Origin: Rhodobacteraceae bacterium Alg231-30 | Lineage (GTDB): Bacteria > Pseudomonadota > Alphaproteobacteria > Rhodobacterales > Rhodobacteraceae | Assembly (NCBI GenBank): GCA_900143615.1 | Contig: FREU01000002.1 | Location: 476,663-540,662, forward strand | Reading direction: 5' to 3' | Length of the DNA stretch: 64,000 bases | Part shown: one piece after another, positions 44,513 to 52,998 of the stretch | How positions within the stretch are numbered: the stretch's first letter is position 1 | Layout of the letters: every line of letters starts with the position of its first letter | Notes under the pieces: generated by a model | The model's input: only the letters and a program-made list of their open reading frames with translations | The model's database searches: none | What the model was told of the DNA's origin: nothing | Program-made: the position numbers and the translations under genes

Positions 44513-47439
44513 GTGTCCATAGTCTTTCTGGCAATATTGCATTCAAAAATCGCCCCCGAACGCTGATAATGCGCCCGTATCAAACGAGTTGAGAGCGGCG
44601 TATGCGCGCCGTTTTCCAGCGCGCCGTACAGATCCGCAATGGCAGGCAGCCAAAGAACTTCATCGGCCCTCAAACAAGACTTCAGAGCTCTTTCTATGAC
44701 CTTGCATTGGCTTTCTTGCGGTGCTTGGCGCTGCTCGGCAAAAGCCAAAACAGATCGATGCATCGTCAAAGACAAAGACACGCCAATCGCTTCAAATTTT
44801 GGCAAAAGCTCCGCAAGAACCTGCGCCTGCCCTTCATGGCGACCATCATAAATCTCAAGAGTGGCCTGCCAAAGCCGCCCGTTCAGCTGCCAAAATCTCG
44901 CCCCCTGCTCATCTGCCAAAGCAACCCCCTGCGACAAGAACTGCCGTCCAAGCGCGCGCTCGCCGGCAAATGAAAATGCGGACGCCGAAAATATCTTGAG
45001 CCAAGGCAGCTGAAGATGTGCGGAAACATCACTCAGGTGCGCGCAAGCCCTGTCATAGGTTGCCGTCGCCGCCTCCAGATCGCGACGCAGCGCCCGCACA
45101 TAAATCGCAGCAGATAACACCGACGCCAAAGGATCTGCGCCAGTGTGCAGATACAGCCACGAATGGGCCGCGGGAGAATAGATTTCCTCGACTTCGCCAC
45201 ATATTTCCAAAACCCGATCAAAGCGCGCGGAATACAAATTATAGGCGCATGCGTGCACAAGATGCAGCAAGCGAGTTTCAGATTCTGAGTGAGCTGCAAT
45301 TTTCGCGGTTGTTTGCAAAACGCCCCGACACGCCCGCACTGACTGGCTAATCATCCGGTGAGACGTCAGCCCGTAATAGGCCAGCATCCGCGACAGATCA
45401 CTACCGGATCCCGCGGCCGCTTCACGTTCAAGTTCTAGGTAACTGCTCTTGACCTTATCATGGCCAAAGCCAAATTTCTGGACTTTCGCCGCCGCCTTGA
45501 GCGACAAAACCGCAAGATAATCCTGCGGCGCGATTTCTGCATTTGGTTCGATTTCTTTTACCGCATCGCAGGCATGGTTGAGATAGTGCAATGCTTGATC
45601 CAGATCCGCCTGTCTCAAAAACCGCGAACTCGCTTCAATGACGATCTTTGGTATCTCGGCATAGATTTGCGCTTCGATAATGTGATCCGCAATAAGCTCT
45701 GGGAATTCCTTGCGAAATTCAGGATCCGCGCGCGATATTTCTAAGGCACAATTACTGTGCAACTCACGCCGACGGCTGGTCGGGATCATTTGATAGGCCA
45801 CGTCCCGATACAACGGGTGACAAAACGAGACATCCCCTCCGCCGACCCGCAAAACCCGCGCCGCCACCAGATGCTCAAGCCCGAGGGCGAACTGCACCGC
45901 ATCCTTGCCAACGGCAGACAAATGTCGCGCAGCAAAAGCCTGTCCCAAGACAGCAGCCGCCTCAAGAACATCGCTAAATCGCGGGTCTGATTTTAACTGT
46001 GCTTGGATCGAGGATTCTACGCTTTGCGGCAATGAGACCTTGTCGTCACCCCCAAGTGTTTCAAGCATGGACAACAAATACAAAGGATTGCCATTTGCCT
46101 TGGCCAAGATTGCCTCACAGACGTCCACTTTGGCAGTGTTAAAGCCTGAGCTTCTCAAAACTTGGCCCAGCACCTCCTTAGAAAGCACTGGAAGTTCTAT
46201 GGCGTGCACACCAGCAGATGCACGAACGGGCTCGATCGCGCCCACATCACGCCCAAAAAGGAAGATTTGGAAGGGTGTCGCCTCCAAGGTCTTAATCAGC
46301 TCAAGCACAACCGATTGACTTGCCTCATCGCAACAATGAACATCGTCAAACAAGAGCGCGGCCTGCTGTGTGACAAGGTAGCTGTGCAGCACATTTACAA
46401 GCGTTGATTTGCGCAATTTTCCCAATTGGGCCGCATCCAAGTTTTGGGTCAGCGCGCCCAAATTCGATGGTATACGCAACGTCTCCAAGATGGCCCGATC
46501 CATCGTCGACAGCTCTGTCCCCACAACATCAAGCACCTTGCCCCAGTGGTCAGTCAACCACGTGCGAAACGGAAAAAGCGGCGAGCGCATGACATTTGAA
46601 CGCGCGCAAAGGCCAACAACCTTCGTGTGCATCGCGAGCTTGCTTTGCAACGCCTTCAGCACTTCTGTTTTTCCCAATCCCGGGGGACCAAGGATCAGTT
46701 TTGCACAGTGCGGAGAGCTATTTAGCAACCCTTGCAAGAATGGCTCGCGCCCCAGAAAATCGGTCTCACGCTTTAGTCGGCCACGAAACGTAAGCGCTCC
46801 AATTTCAAACAGCTCTGTCGGCTGGCGCGTACCTTTCAAGCGCTTAAAGCCATGCGACTTGATCCGAACATTCGCGATAGGTTCAATCAACCCAAACGTT
46901 GCACCACTCACCATCACGCCATTTGGCGGGGCTTCACTTTGAACGCGCGCGGCGAGATTGACGTCAAAACCGGTCACCATGCCCGGCAGAACGTCCGCTT
47001 GGTGGCACATGACACTGCCGCTATGCAGCCCCACACGCACTTTTTGCCCATCCAGATGACGTGCACAGTCCTGAGTTATCGACAGTCCAGCTTGTGTGGC
47101 TGCAAATGCACTATCTTCCCCATCTTGAAGCAATCCGAACACTGCCAACAAACCATCGCCATAAACCTGTACAACACTGCCGTGATAGGCTTGAACGATT
47201 TGTCGAACCTGCGCGTGAAATCTGGTCAAAAACGCATCATAGCTGTCCAGATCAAGGCTTTCAGCCAATTGCGTTGAGGCTTGCAAGTCGACAAACAACA
47301 ACGTCAGGATCCGTTTATGATGGCCATTTGCGGTCCGTACGGGCACAGCAGAAGCTGCCATAACCGCTGTTTCGTCAACATCGCTAAAACCGGTCTGCCC
47401 TATCCCAACAGGCAAACCATCCCAAACCTTTTTACTCAT
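44509..47439 (-). CDS. Class III nucleotide cyclase fused to AAA ATPase and helical repeats
   Basis: A 976-residue protein. Near the N-terminus is a class III cyclase domain with metal-binding aspartates in TLLFVDLQAST (D51) and VYGDGLL (D95) and the NxxxR motif in VNLAARVQ (N161, R165). The positions that select the purine in canonical cyclases read Q (usually K) and M (usually D), so ATP-to-cAMP activity is not certain. An AAA/NB-ARC-like ATPase follows with Walker A LILGPPGLGKTEVL, then a long helical, TPR-like region. The architecture is that of LuxR-less MalT/SARP-type sensor cyclases. ATG 47439 was chosen over GTG 47484, which has no ribosome site. It overlaps the Crp gene. Confidence 0.8.
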   Translation of the reverse strand: MSKKVWDGLPVGIGQTGFSDVDETAVMAASAVPVRTANGHHKRILTLLFVDLQASTQLAESLDLDSYDAFLTRFHAQVRQIVQAYHGSVVQVYGDGLLAVFGLLQDGEDSAFAATQAGLSITQDCARHLDGQKVRVGLHSGSVMCHQADVLPGMVTGFDVNLAARVQSEAPPNGVMVSGATFGLIEPIANVRIKSHGFKRLKGTRQPTELFEIGALTFRGRLKRETDFLGREPFLQGLLNSSPHCAKLILGPPGLGKTEVLKALQSKLAMHTKVVGLCARSNVMRSPLFPFRTWLTDHWGKVLDVVGTELSTMDRAILETLRIPSNLGALTQNLDAAQLGKLRKSTLVNVLHSYLVTQQAALLFDDVHCCDEASQSVVLELIKTLEATPFQIFLFGRDVGAIEPVRASAGVHAIELPVLSKEVLGQVLRSSGFNTAKVDVCEAILAKANGNPLYLLSMLETLGGDDKVSLPQSVESSIQAQLKSDPRFSDVLEAAAVLGQAFAARHLSAVGKDAVQFALGLEHLVAARVLRVGGGDVSFCHPLYRDVAYQMIPTSRRRELHSNCALEISRADPEFRKEFPELIADHIIEAQIYAEIPKIVIEASSRFLRQADLDQALHYLNHACDAVKEIEPNAEIAPQDYLAVLSLKAAAKVQKFGFGHDKVKSSYLELEREAAAGSGSDLSRMLAYYGLTSHRMISQSVRACRGVLQTTAKIAAHSESETRLLHLVHACAYNLYSARFDRVLEICGEVEEIYSPAAHSWLYLHTGADPLASVLSAAIYVRALRRDLEAATATYDRACAHLSDVSAHLQLPWLKIFSASAFSFAGERALGRQFLSQGVALADEQGARFWQLNGRLWQATLEIYDGRHEGQAQVLAELLPKFEAIGVSLSLTMHRSVLAFAEQRQAPQESQCKVIERALKSCLRADEVLWLPAIADLYGALENGAHTPLSTRLIRAHYQRSGAIFECNIARKTMDT

Positions 47440-47638
47440 AACACTCGCAACCACAGAATAAGAGACCACGGACACGCCCCACACTACACGCTAAGATGGA
47501 AATCTTAATTTGTCCAACCCATTAAGGTGAACGCCTTTAAGGCGATCTCGTAAGACACCTCAAGACCGCGCCCAACAGGACGCGGCCAAGTGCTTACAGT
47601 CAGACCCATGTTGCGGGTTTATCAAAGGGTTCTGCGGC

Positions 47639-49906
47639 TCAAACGGCGCCGGGTGTCCAGCGTATGTCAAACTCAGGTGCTTTTTCATAACTAAAGCCGT
47701 CCCGCCCGTCTGACATAACGGGGTCTACCCTGTTCTCCATAACCCAAGCCGTGCCGTTTACGATTGTCGCCGCCCCGACCAAATCTCCGGGATCTCCCAC
47801 GTTTTGGTTCCAGTAATTTCGGGCATAGGACAAAATGCTGGTAACTGTCCCCGCGGTAAGTTCCAATCCAATCAGATCGCGCAGCACGTCATCGTTTAAC
47901 AGGTTGATCCCCGTCATCGTGTCAGCTGGCAAAGCAGACCGGAGCACCGACAAAACAAACGCGCGGACATTCTCACGCGCAAGCACAGTATGCTCGATCC
48001 CCTGCCCGTCACTGCCAATCAACAATGGAAACGCGTTCCCGCCATAGAGGTTATCAGACACGCGGCTCGTGCCAAACGTCGCATCAATGGCATGCTGCAC
48101 ATACTTCTGCGGCGCATACGACGTAAGTGTGCGAATACCCTTCGCGCTTTCATACTCATCAATCGAGCCATATTCTGTGCTCGATCCCGTAATGAAATTG
48201 CTGCCCAGGTTGGTGTCAAATGTGATGTTGCGAAAGCCATAGGCCAATCCGGGATATGCGCTGAGGTTGTGAATAAACTGCCGCGCATGATGGCCATGCC
48301 CCAACCTAATCACGATATTATCAAAGGCACTTTGACCCTGCTGATAGATCAAGTTCCCCGCATCGTCGGTTTTGATGGCGGCATGAAACAGCGACATCAT
48401 ATTGGTCTCGGCAATGTTGGAGATCCGATTGTGGGTCTTCTCGCTAAAGATGTTAAACCGCATGTCCTCATACGCACCGCCAAACACCTTATCCATCAGC
48501 TCGACCACATTGGGCCAACCATAAGGCGAGCTAGCCACAGGAGTACCGTTTCCAAAGGAGGCTAGTCGCGCCACAAAGTCCTGATAGGCGCTCTTTTTGG
48601 CAAAGACATTATCCACAGACGTCGAAATAATCTGCGACCCCAAAACACTGCGGTTATGGGGCGTCGTACCGGAACCTTCTCCGCAATGTATCCGCAAGGT
48701 AAACTTGCGCTTATGTGCCCAGATCCCGCCCATTCCGGCAAAGGTATTTGTCAAATTCTGAATTGCAGAAAACAGGTTTTCAAAATCGATGATGGACTCA
48801 GCACCTAAGAAATCGATGCCAATAACACGTTGATAAAACGGAGTATCCACCCTTTGAAAATCCCGCACCGCCCCATCCAGAAAGCTCTTTAATAGCTTTG
48901 GATCTGTGCCCACTGTGTGGTTGATATTGTGATAGAGAAGTTTGTGATTGGGCGTCCATGCATCGGCCGCGCCGACATTGGCATTCATGGCATCAAAGAT
49001 CGGGTCTTCGCCGGGGGCGGGCGGATCAGCGCTATCCGGTCCGCCGATGGAAATTTGGGTATGGGTGATGCCGTTCTCGGTGTAATAGTCGCGGGTGTTT
49101 TGCACCAAAAACGCGTTCAGATGGAAGGTGTCGTCACCGTTCACAATCGGCGCAAGCCTCTTTAGGGCGTCGCGTCCAAAATAGGCATCATCAAACGGGG
49201 TATAGGTATTGGCCGCCAACATCTGATCGTTAAAATAATCATAGTAACGATAGATCGAACTCGGCGCTTTGAGAAATTTGGAAGTGTAGAAAATGTCTGG
49301 GATCAAGGCTACGCAGGCCTCCGACAAATCCGACAGCTCGGTGCCCGGATCGCCCGCAAGCGCAACAATCGTCTGTATGTCGTTTGCGGATACACCTTGC
49401 TGGGTCATCTGGGCGGTGAGCCCGCCAACCCATGCAGCACGTTTTTCTGCCGAGCCAAGGTCGTTCACTGTCAAAGAAAGCGTGTCCTGCTCAAGTCTAA
49501 CAAGGCTTGCCTCCAAGGCGTCAACGGTTGTCTCGGGAAAGAGATTGAACATGTTTTTGAAAGGCAAAATCATATTGCGGGCGACGATCGCATTTTCGAC
49601 AAAACACTCGCCGCGCAGATACTCTTGAAACGACGTGTTCACCTGCGCTGCATCGCTGATATAGCCGCGATCAATCGCAACCCAACCTTGCAGAGAAGCC
49701 TGTGCCTTGATGATACACAGCGCAAAAATGCGCCGCTTGACATCCAGCGCAGAAAAACCGGCAACCCCCGCCGCCGTATAGAACTGTTGTACAGCCCGCT
49801 CGACGCTGGGAGTTGCCAGGGGGTTTCCTGTTTTGGGGCGAAGCGGCAGGATCCCCCAGAAATGAGTGTGATAATCAAATGGGTAATGGGATAAATTGAC
49901 CGGCAT
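47639..49906 (-). CDS. Adenosine-deaminase-superfamily metal hydrolase
   Basis: A 755-residue protein. It shows in order the landmarks of the adenosine deaminase fold: DYHTHFWG with an HxH metal site at residues 13-15, FTLRIHCGEG (HAGE-like), NIVIRLGHGHH (the RIGHG-like motif), TFDTNLGSNFITG (CPTSNL-like) and PLLIGSDGQGIEHT (the aspartate of the metal site). It is twice the usual length, with a long N-terminal insertion. It could deaminate adenosine or a similar base, or hydrolyse another amide. No other purine genes are nearby, but a nucleotide cyclase lies next in the block. Confidence 0.65.
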   Translation of the reverse strand: MPVNLSHYPFDYHTHFWGILPLRPKTGNPLATPSVERAVQQFYTAAGVAGFSALDVKRRIFALCIIKAQASLQGWVAIDRGYISDAAQVNTSFQEYLRGECFVENAIVARNMILPFKNMFNLFPETTVDALEASLVRLEQDTLSLTVNDLGSAEKRAAWVGGLTAQMTQQGVSANDIQTIVALAGDPGTELSDLSEACVALIPDIFYTSKFLKAPSSIYRYYDYFNDQMLAANTYTPFDDAYFGRDALKRLAPIVNGDDTFHLNAFLVQNTRDYYTENGITHTQISIGGPDSADPPAPGEDPIFDAMNANVGAADAWTPNHKLLYHNINHTVGTDPKLLKSFLDGAVRDFQRVDTPFYQRVIGIDFLGAESIIDFENLFSAIQNLTNTFAGMGGIWAHKRKFTLRIHCGEGSGTTPHNRSVLGSQIISTSVDNVFAKKSAYQDFVARLASFGNGTPVASSPYGWPNVVELMDKVFGGAYEDMRFNIFSEKTHNRISNIAETNMMSLFHAAIKTDDAGNLIYQQGQSAFDNIVIRLGHGHHARQFIHNLSAYPGLAYGFRNITFDTNLGSNFITGSSTEYGSIDEYESAKGIRTLTSYAPQKYVQHAIDATFGTSRVSDNLYGGNAFPLLIGSDGQGIEHTVLARENVRAFVLSVLRSALPADTMTGINLLNDDVLRDLIGLELTAGTVTSILSYARNYWNQNVGDPGDLVGAATIVNGTAWVMENRVDPVMSDGRDGFSYEKAPEFDIRWTPGAV

Positions 49907-50019
49907 CGCGGAACCTCTTTTATGATGGATTACAAGGGAGGACCGACGACGCCAGTGATAGCCCCCAGATCAGGTCAGGCTGTGGTAAACCGTCTCGATC
50001 CGGGGACCATATGCCGTCA

Positions 50020-50286
50020 TCAATTGCGGCTGCTCATCATGCGGGTCACCGCAAGCGCGTCCGAGACTGTGTCGACGCTGTAGATCTGCATCACACCTTG
50101 GGTTGTCGCCGCCTGAGACAGGATGTTCTGCTGGTTCTGTGCATTGACAGAGTTTTCATACATCATGCCCGTGGAGTGACCCGCGGTTTGATAGAGTGTT
50201 CCCATCGCCATCGCTGGCGCTTCGGCAACAACCTTGACGTTCGTCTGAGTGACGGCGTCGGTGATTTGTTCAGCTACAAAAGCCAT
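50020..50286 (-). CDS. RebB-family R-body protein
   Basis: An 88-residue protein beginning MAFVAEQITDAVTQTNVKV, then APAMAMGTLYQ and a hydrophilic middle with NAQNQQNI. This is the RebB family of R-body (refractile body) structural proteins, which form ribbon-like coils that unroll and lyse or disrupt a neighbouring compartment in Caedibacter. AAAGGA precedes ATG 50286. The 88-residue form and the frequent Q/N/S content fit. It is one of three related proteins in the block. Confidence 0.85.
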   Translation of the reverse strand: MAFVAEQITDAVTQTNVKVVAEAPAMAMGTLYQTAGHSTGMMYENSVNAQNQQNILSQAATTQGVMQIYSVDTVSDALAVTRMMSSRN

Positions 50287-50347
50287 ACTTTTGTCCTTTC
50301 GTGGTTGGATTAAAGGCCCTGTTGGAGCCAAGGATGATGAGAGGTTC

Positions 50348-50701
50348 TCATCGCTTCTTAGCCGCCTTCAGCTCACTAAGAATTCGGTAAAGTCTCTTGC
50401 TCATTCGCTTAGGTTCATACCCGTGGTGGTGCTGCTTTTCAGGATGGCTCGCGCCGAGTATTTGCTTATAGCCTTGAGCGGTGTTGGCCAGAAAAACACT
50501 CTGGGCCTGATGTGAGCGGGTTATTCCAGCCTCCAGCATTTGACCGGTAGATTGAGAACCGGTCATGAACTGCTGGGCTTGGCTCATACTCGCGCTGAGC
50601 CCGACATTCATAACGTCATCATCTGTGCCGTAAGAGGTGCCATCTCCCTCAAAGGCGATTTCGACTTCGACTTCTTTTCGCGTGCTCTTGGCCATGATCA
50701 T
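50348..50701 (-). CDS. Divergent RebB-like protein
   Basis: A 117-residue protein. The central part (NVGLSASMSQAQQFMTGSQ, then STGQMLEAGITRSHQAQSVF) aligns by eye with RebB: NV, small hydrophobic residues, then STG and a Q-rich end. An acidic N-terminus and a basic C-terminal tail (KRMSKRLYRILSELKAAKKR) are extra. Its ATG overlaps the upstream stop (ATGA) at 50698-50701; ATG 50695 is an alternative with a better-spaced AAGGA. Membership is likely but less sure than for the neighbours. Confidence 0.6.
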   Translation of the reverse strand: MIMAKSTRKEVEVEIAFEGDGTSYGTDDDVMNVGLSASMSQAQQFMTGSQSTGQMLEAGITRSHQAQSVFLANTAQGYKQILGASHPEKQHHHGYEPKRMSKRLYRILSELKAAKKR

Positions 50702-51150
50702 CCCTTCCTTGCAATGAAGGCTTTGAAATTTGAAATCTTGCGCTCAATGCGTTGGTTCATTTGCACCGTCATCTGCTCCACCAGCGCCTCATACTCCGAC
50801 GCCATTTGCTCCGACGTTGGCGCGGTGTGCTGCCCTGCGCCCTCGGCTTGCTCCGCGATCTCCTTCAATTTCACCAACAAAGGATCGATCTGGGCGAGGA
50901 CTTCATCAACCACCGCGTCACGGATCAGCGCTTCATCTTCGGTCAACGGACGCGTCGCTTTAGGGGGCGTGGTGTCCTCGGACGTTTGCTCATGTGGGTG
51001 TGTCATTTCGATTTCCGGCACTGCTGGGGCTGACATTTCCGGCACCACCGGCGCTTGCGGCGCAGGGATGTCGATCTTTTCAGGTTGTTCTTTCGCGGGT
51101 GACCCCGCCGATGCTTTAGCTGAAGAAGCTTTGCTTTTTGGCTTTGCCAT
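50698..51150 (-). CDS. Unknown R-body-locus protein with coiled-coil end
   Basis: A 150-residue protein. The N-terminus is rich in Ala, Pro, Lys and Ser; the second half is helical with likely coiled coil (LIRDAVVDEVLAQIDPLL, YEALVEQMTVQMNQRIERK). ATG 51150 has GGAGGCGC upstream, so the protein starts MAKPKSK; the longer frame lies inside the next gene. The 3' end overlaps the RebB-like start, and the 5' end overlaps the preceding gene by 35 bases, showing close coupling. No family recognised; a scaffold or assembly role is inference. Confidence 0.65.
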   Translation of the reverse strand: MAKPKSKASSAKASAGSPAKEQPEKIDIPAPQAPVVPEMSAPAVPEIEMTHPHEQTSEDTTPPKATRPLTEDEALIRDAVVDEVLAQIDPLLVKLKEIAEQAEGAGQHTAPTSEQMASEYEALVEQMTVQMNQRIERKISNFKAFIARKG

Positions 51151-51529
51151 TTGCGCCTCCACTGCTTGAGGATGTCTCCAAAGTCCCTTTGGCGGCGGAG
51201 TTGATCTTTTGAATGATGTCCGGCAAATCATTGGACAATGCGTCTGTGAACACTTTTAGCTCGTCGGTGCCGTCCGCCCCTTTGGTCTTGGCGATCTCGC
51301 CAGACGCCCAGCCGATGCCAGACAACATGATCTGCATAAAACCGTTGGCAAAGGATTCCACGTCCAACGCGATCATACCGGATGCCTGATCCTGCATACT
51401 GTCAGCAGCCACCGGCCCCGGAGTTGGCACTGTTGGGGCTGCGGCTTGTGCAGCTCCCGTGCTTTGCGCTTCTGATGTGGCCTGCGCGTTCGGCGATGTG
51501 CCGTTTTGTTCATTATTTGGATTTGCCAT
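51116..51529 (-). CDS. Unknown R-body-locus protein
   Basis: A 137-residue protein with a low-complexity N-terminus (Asn, Gln, Ala, Thr, Pro) followed by a helical middle (ALDVESFANGFMQIMLSGIGW, LKVFTDALSNDLPDIIQKI) and a Ser/Gly/Lys-rich end. I do not recognise it. A GAGG site lies nine bases upstream of the ATG. It lies between two RebB-like genes in the same operon, so a role in R-body assembly or regulation is plausible, not shown. Confidence 0.6.
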   Translation of the reverse strand: MANPNNEQNGTSPNAQATSEAQSTGAAQAAAPTVPTPGPVAADSMQDQASGMIALDVESFANGFMQIMLSGIGWASGEIAKTKGADGTDELKVFTDALSNDLPDIIQKINSAAKGTLETSSSSGGANGKAKKQSFFS

Positions 51530-51578
51530 TGATCAGTCCTCACCTCACCAACTTGTAGTCACGCTCTCGCCGGATGGC

Positions 51579-51797
51579 CTAAGCAGAATTGATCGTCGCC
51601 ACGGCCTGAGAGACGATGGCTGGGTTCAACTGGTTCAGGTTCTGCTGATTGGACGTCGCGTTGAACAAGGCGAGCCCGCTGGAATGTGCAAGCGACTGGT
51701 AAAGCGTCCCGATTGCCACCGCAGGTGCATCGGTCAAAACCCCCACATTCACTTGCGTCACCGCATCGGTCATTTGGCTGTTCACTGAATCTGACAT
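51579..51797 (-). CDS. RebB-family R-body protein, first gene of the block
   Basis: A 72-residue protein with the clearest RebB pattern here: DAVTQVNVGVLTDAPAVAIGTLYQSLAHSSG, cut in the middle by me, then NATSNQQNLNQLN. The start is ATG 51797 with GAGGG upstream; the longer frame is spurious. It is the first gene after the presumed promoter region and the operator-like dyad. A structural subunit of an R-body is the likely role. Confidence 0.85.
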   Translation of the reverse strand: MSDSVNSQMTDAVTQVNVGVLTDAPAVAIGTLYQSLAHSSGLALFNATSNQQNLNQLNPAIVSQAVATINSA

Positions 51798-51852
51798 GGT
51801 GCCCTCATTGAAATGCGTTCTGACATCATTTGTGCAGGAGGGCCCCGATTCC

Positions 51853-51876
51853 GTCTGTGTCGCGGCACACACAGAC
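51853..51876. promoter_or_regulatory. Candidate Crp-type operator upstream of the first reb gene
   Basis: GTCTGTGT (51853-51860) and ACACAGAC (51869-51876) are perfect 8-bp inverted arms with an 8-base spacer. Within it TGTGT is followed after six bases by ACACA, close to the Crp/Fnr half-site form. It lies 56 bases before the first reb ATG, a normal operator distance. Binding by the Crp protein of the block is inference. Confidence 0.45.
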
Positions 51877-52083
51877 ATCAAATTTCGCAACTAAAGGGAG
51901 AATTTCGCACTTTCGATCCGTAAAGAGATCTCACAAAAGCTTGGTCAACAACCCCTCTGAAGCAAGGGATTTCTCATCGAACTCAGATAGGAAAGCGGTC
52001 AAATATTCAAAGTATAATAACTCAAAATCAGTTACTTAGTAACCGTTTGGTCTGCCTGCTTCGGCTGGATCGGAGGGCTTTGT

Positions 52084-52107
52084 GTTACGCTGCTTGGGCA
52101 GCGTAAC
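52084..52107. terminator. Hairpin next to the IS left end
   Basis: GTTACGCTGC-TTGG-GCAGCGTAAC is a perfect 10-bp stem with a 4-base loop. No T tract follows, so it may be a structural or target feature rather than a terminator. Confidence 0.35.
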
Positions 52108-52174
52108 GCCATGGCATTGAGCCTCCCCCTTTGAAGTGGTCCGCCCCTATGATTAGGAAAGCGGAGAACCAGAG

Positions 52175-52492
52175 ATGGCCATTAAGAGACCCAAGACCGA
52201 AGAGATTGTCGTGAAGTTACGGCAGGTTGACGTACTGATGGGGCAAGGCTTGCCTCGGATAGATGCGATCCGACAGATCGGCGTGACTGAACAAACCTAT
52301 TACCGTTGGAAGAAGAATGGAGCCCTTGTTGAGCCATTGGTCCGAGCGACAATGGCGACGGGCGGAATAGGCACAGAACAACTCAAGGAACTGAAGCGGC
52401 TCCAGAAGGAAAATGAGCGCCTGAGACGGGCTGTGTCGGACCTGACGTTGGATAAACTGATCCTGTCAGAGGCCGCACGGGGAAACTTCTGA
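52175..52492 (+). CDS. IS3-family transposase OrfA
   Basis: A 105-residue DNA-binding protein: RPKTEEIVVKLRQVDVLMGQG, HTH region VTEQTYYRWKKN, then a leucine-zipper-like helix (ELKRLQKENERLRRAVSDL). It binds the IS ends and is normally joined to OrfB by frameshifting. It appears intact, although the rest of the element is not. The AGAG before the ATG is a modest ribosome site. Confidence 0.85.
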   Translation: MAIKRPKTEEIVVKLRQVDVLMGQGLPRIDAIRQIGVTEQTYYRWKKNGALVEPLVRATMATGGIGTEQLKELKRLQKENERLRRAVSDLTLDKLILSEAARGNF

Positions 52493-52998
52493 GCTCCTCG
52501 CGTCGTCGTGCCTGCATCGATCTTGTGCGCAGCCAGATGAGAGTTTCTGAGCGCCGTGTCTGTCGGGTCCTTGGCCAGTACCGGTCCACACAACGGCGAT
52601 TGCCACAGGGGCTTGCGGACGAGGAACGCCTAGTTGCTGATGTGATCGAGCTGGCCCGCCGGTACGGTCGATATGGCTATCGCCGAGTTGCAGCCTTGCT
52701 GCGATACGCAGGCAGGGCCCCCTCTCGGCAGCATGCTTTGCATGCGCCTGCCGGGCAGCGAGTGAATGACAAACGTGTCGAGCATTTGTGGAAACGCGAG
52801 GGGCTCAAAGTGCCAATGAAACAACCAAAGAAGGGGCGGCTCTGGTTGAACGACGGATCATGTGTCCGACTGCGCTAGGAGTATCGTAATCACGTCTGGT
52901 CGTATGATTTCGTACACCACAGAACAGACGACGGCAGAGCCTTTAGGACGCTCAACATCTTGGATGAACATAGCCGAGAATGCTTGGCGATCCGGGTG
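52489..52998 (+). pseudogene. IS3-family transposase OrfB, broken
   Basis: Frame 1 from CTG 52489 reads the OrfB start (SSSRRRACIDLVRSQMRVSE, then ERRVCRVLGQYRSTQR). It is disabled in three ways: a 45-base in-frame insertion (52714-52758), a TAG at 52876 where the protein should continue into EYRNHVWSYDFVHH with the first catalytic aspartate, and loss of everything beyond LAIRVN near 52998. The DDE triad is incomplete. Confidence 0.8.
52714..52758. repeat. 45-base in-frame palindromic insertion in IS orfB
   Basis: The inserted bases interrupt the RYAG-RVNDKRV junction expected in OrfB and include GCATGC-TTT-GCATGC with outer GGCAG/CTGCC arms. The element is 15 codons and leaves the frame open. 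Its size and hairpin form resemble palindromic repeat elements that can insert in genes. Confidence 0.6.

Larger units (their letters stand above)
51798..52117. other. 320-base upstream region of the R-body block
   Basis: The region between the first reb gene and the IS left end should hold the block's promoter. It includes the dyad at 51853 and a 24-base hairpin at 52084. No gene is supported here, and I cannot place -10/-35 boxes with confidence. Confidence 0.4.
52118..52998 (+). mobile_element. Truncated IS3-family insertion sequence
   Basis: The left end begins near 52118 with TGAGCCTCCCCCTTTGAAG, an IS3-family terminal repeat form, then orfA and a broken orfB. The right end is missing: coding similarity stops near 52998 and runs straight into integrase sequence. 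The remainder was presumably deleted, so the element is no longer mobile. Confidence 0.75.

Noticed and set aside
47532..47544. Short palindrome CGCCTTTAAGGCG before the cyclase gene
   Set aside because: Six-bp arms with one central base and no U tract; too weak to call a terminator or operator.
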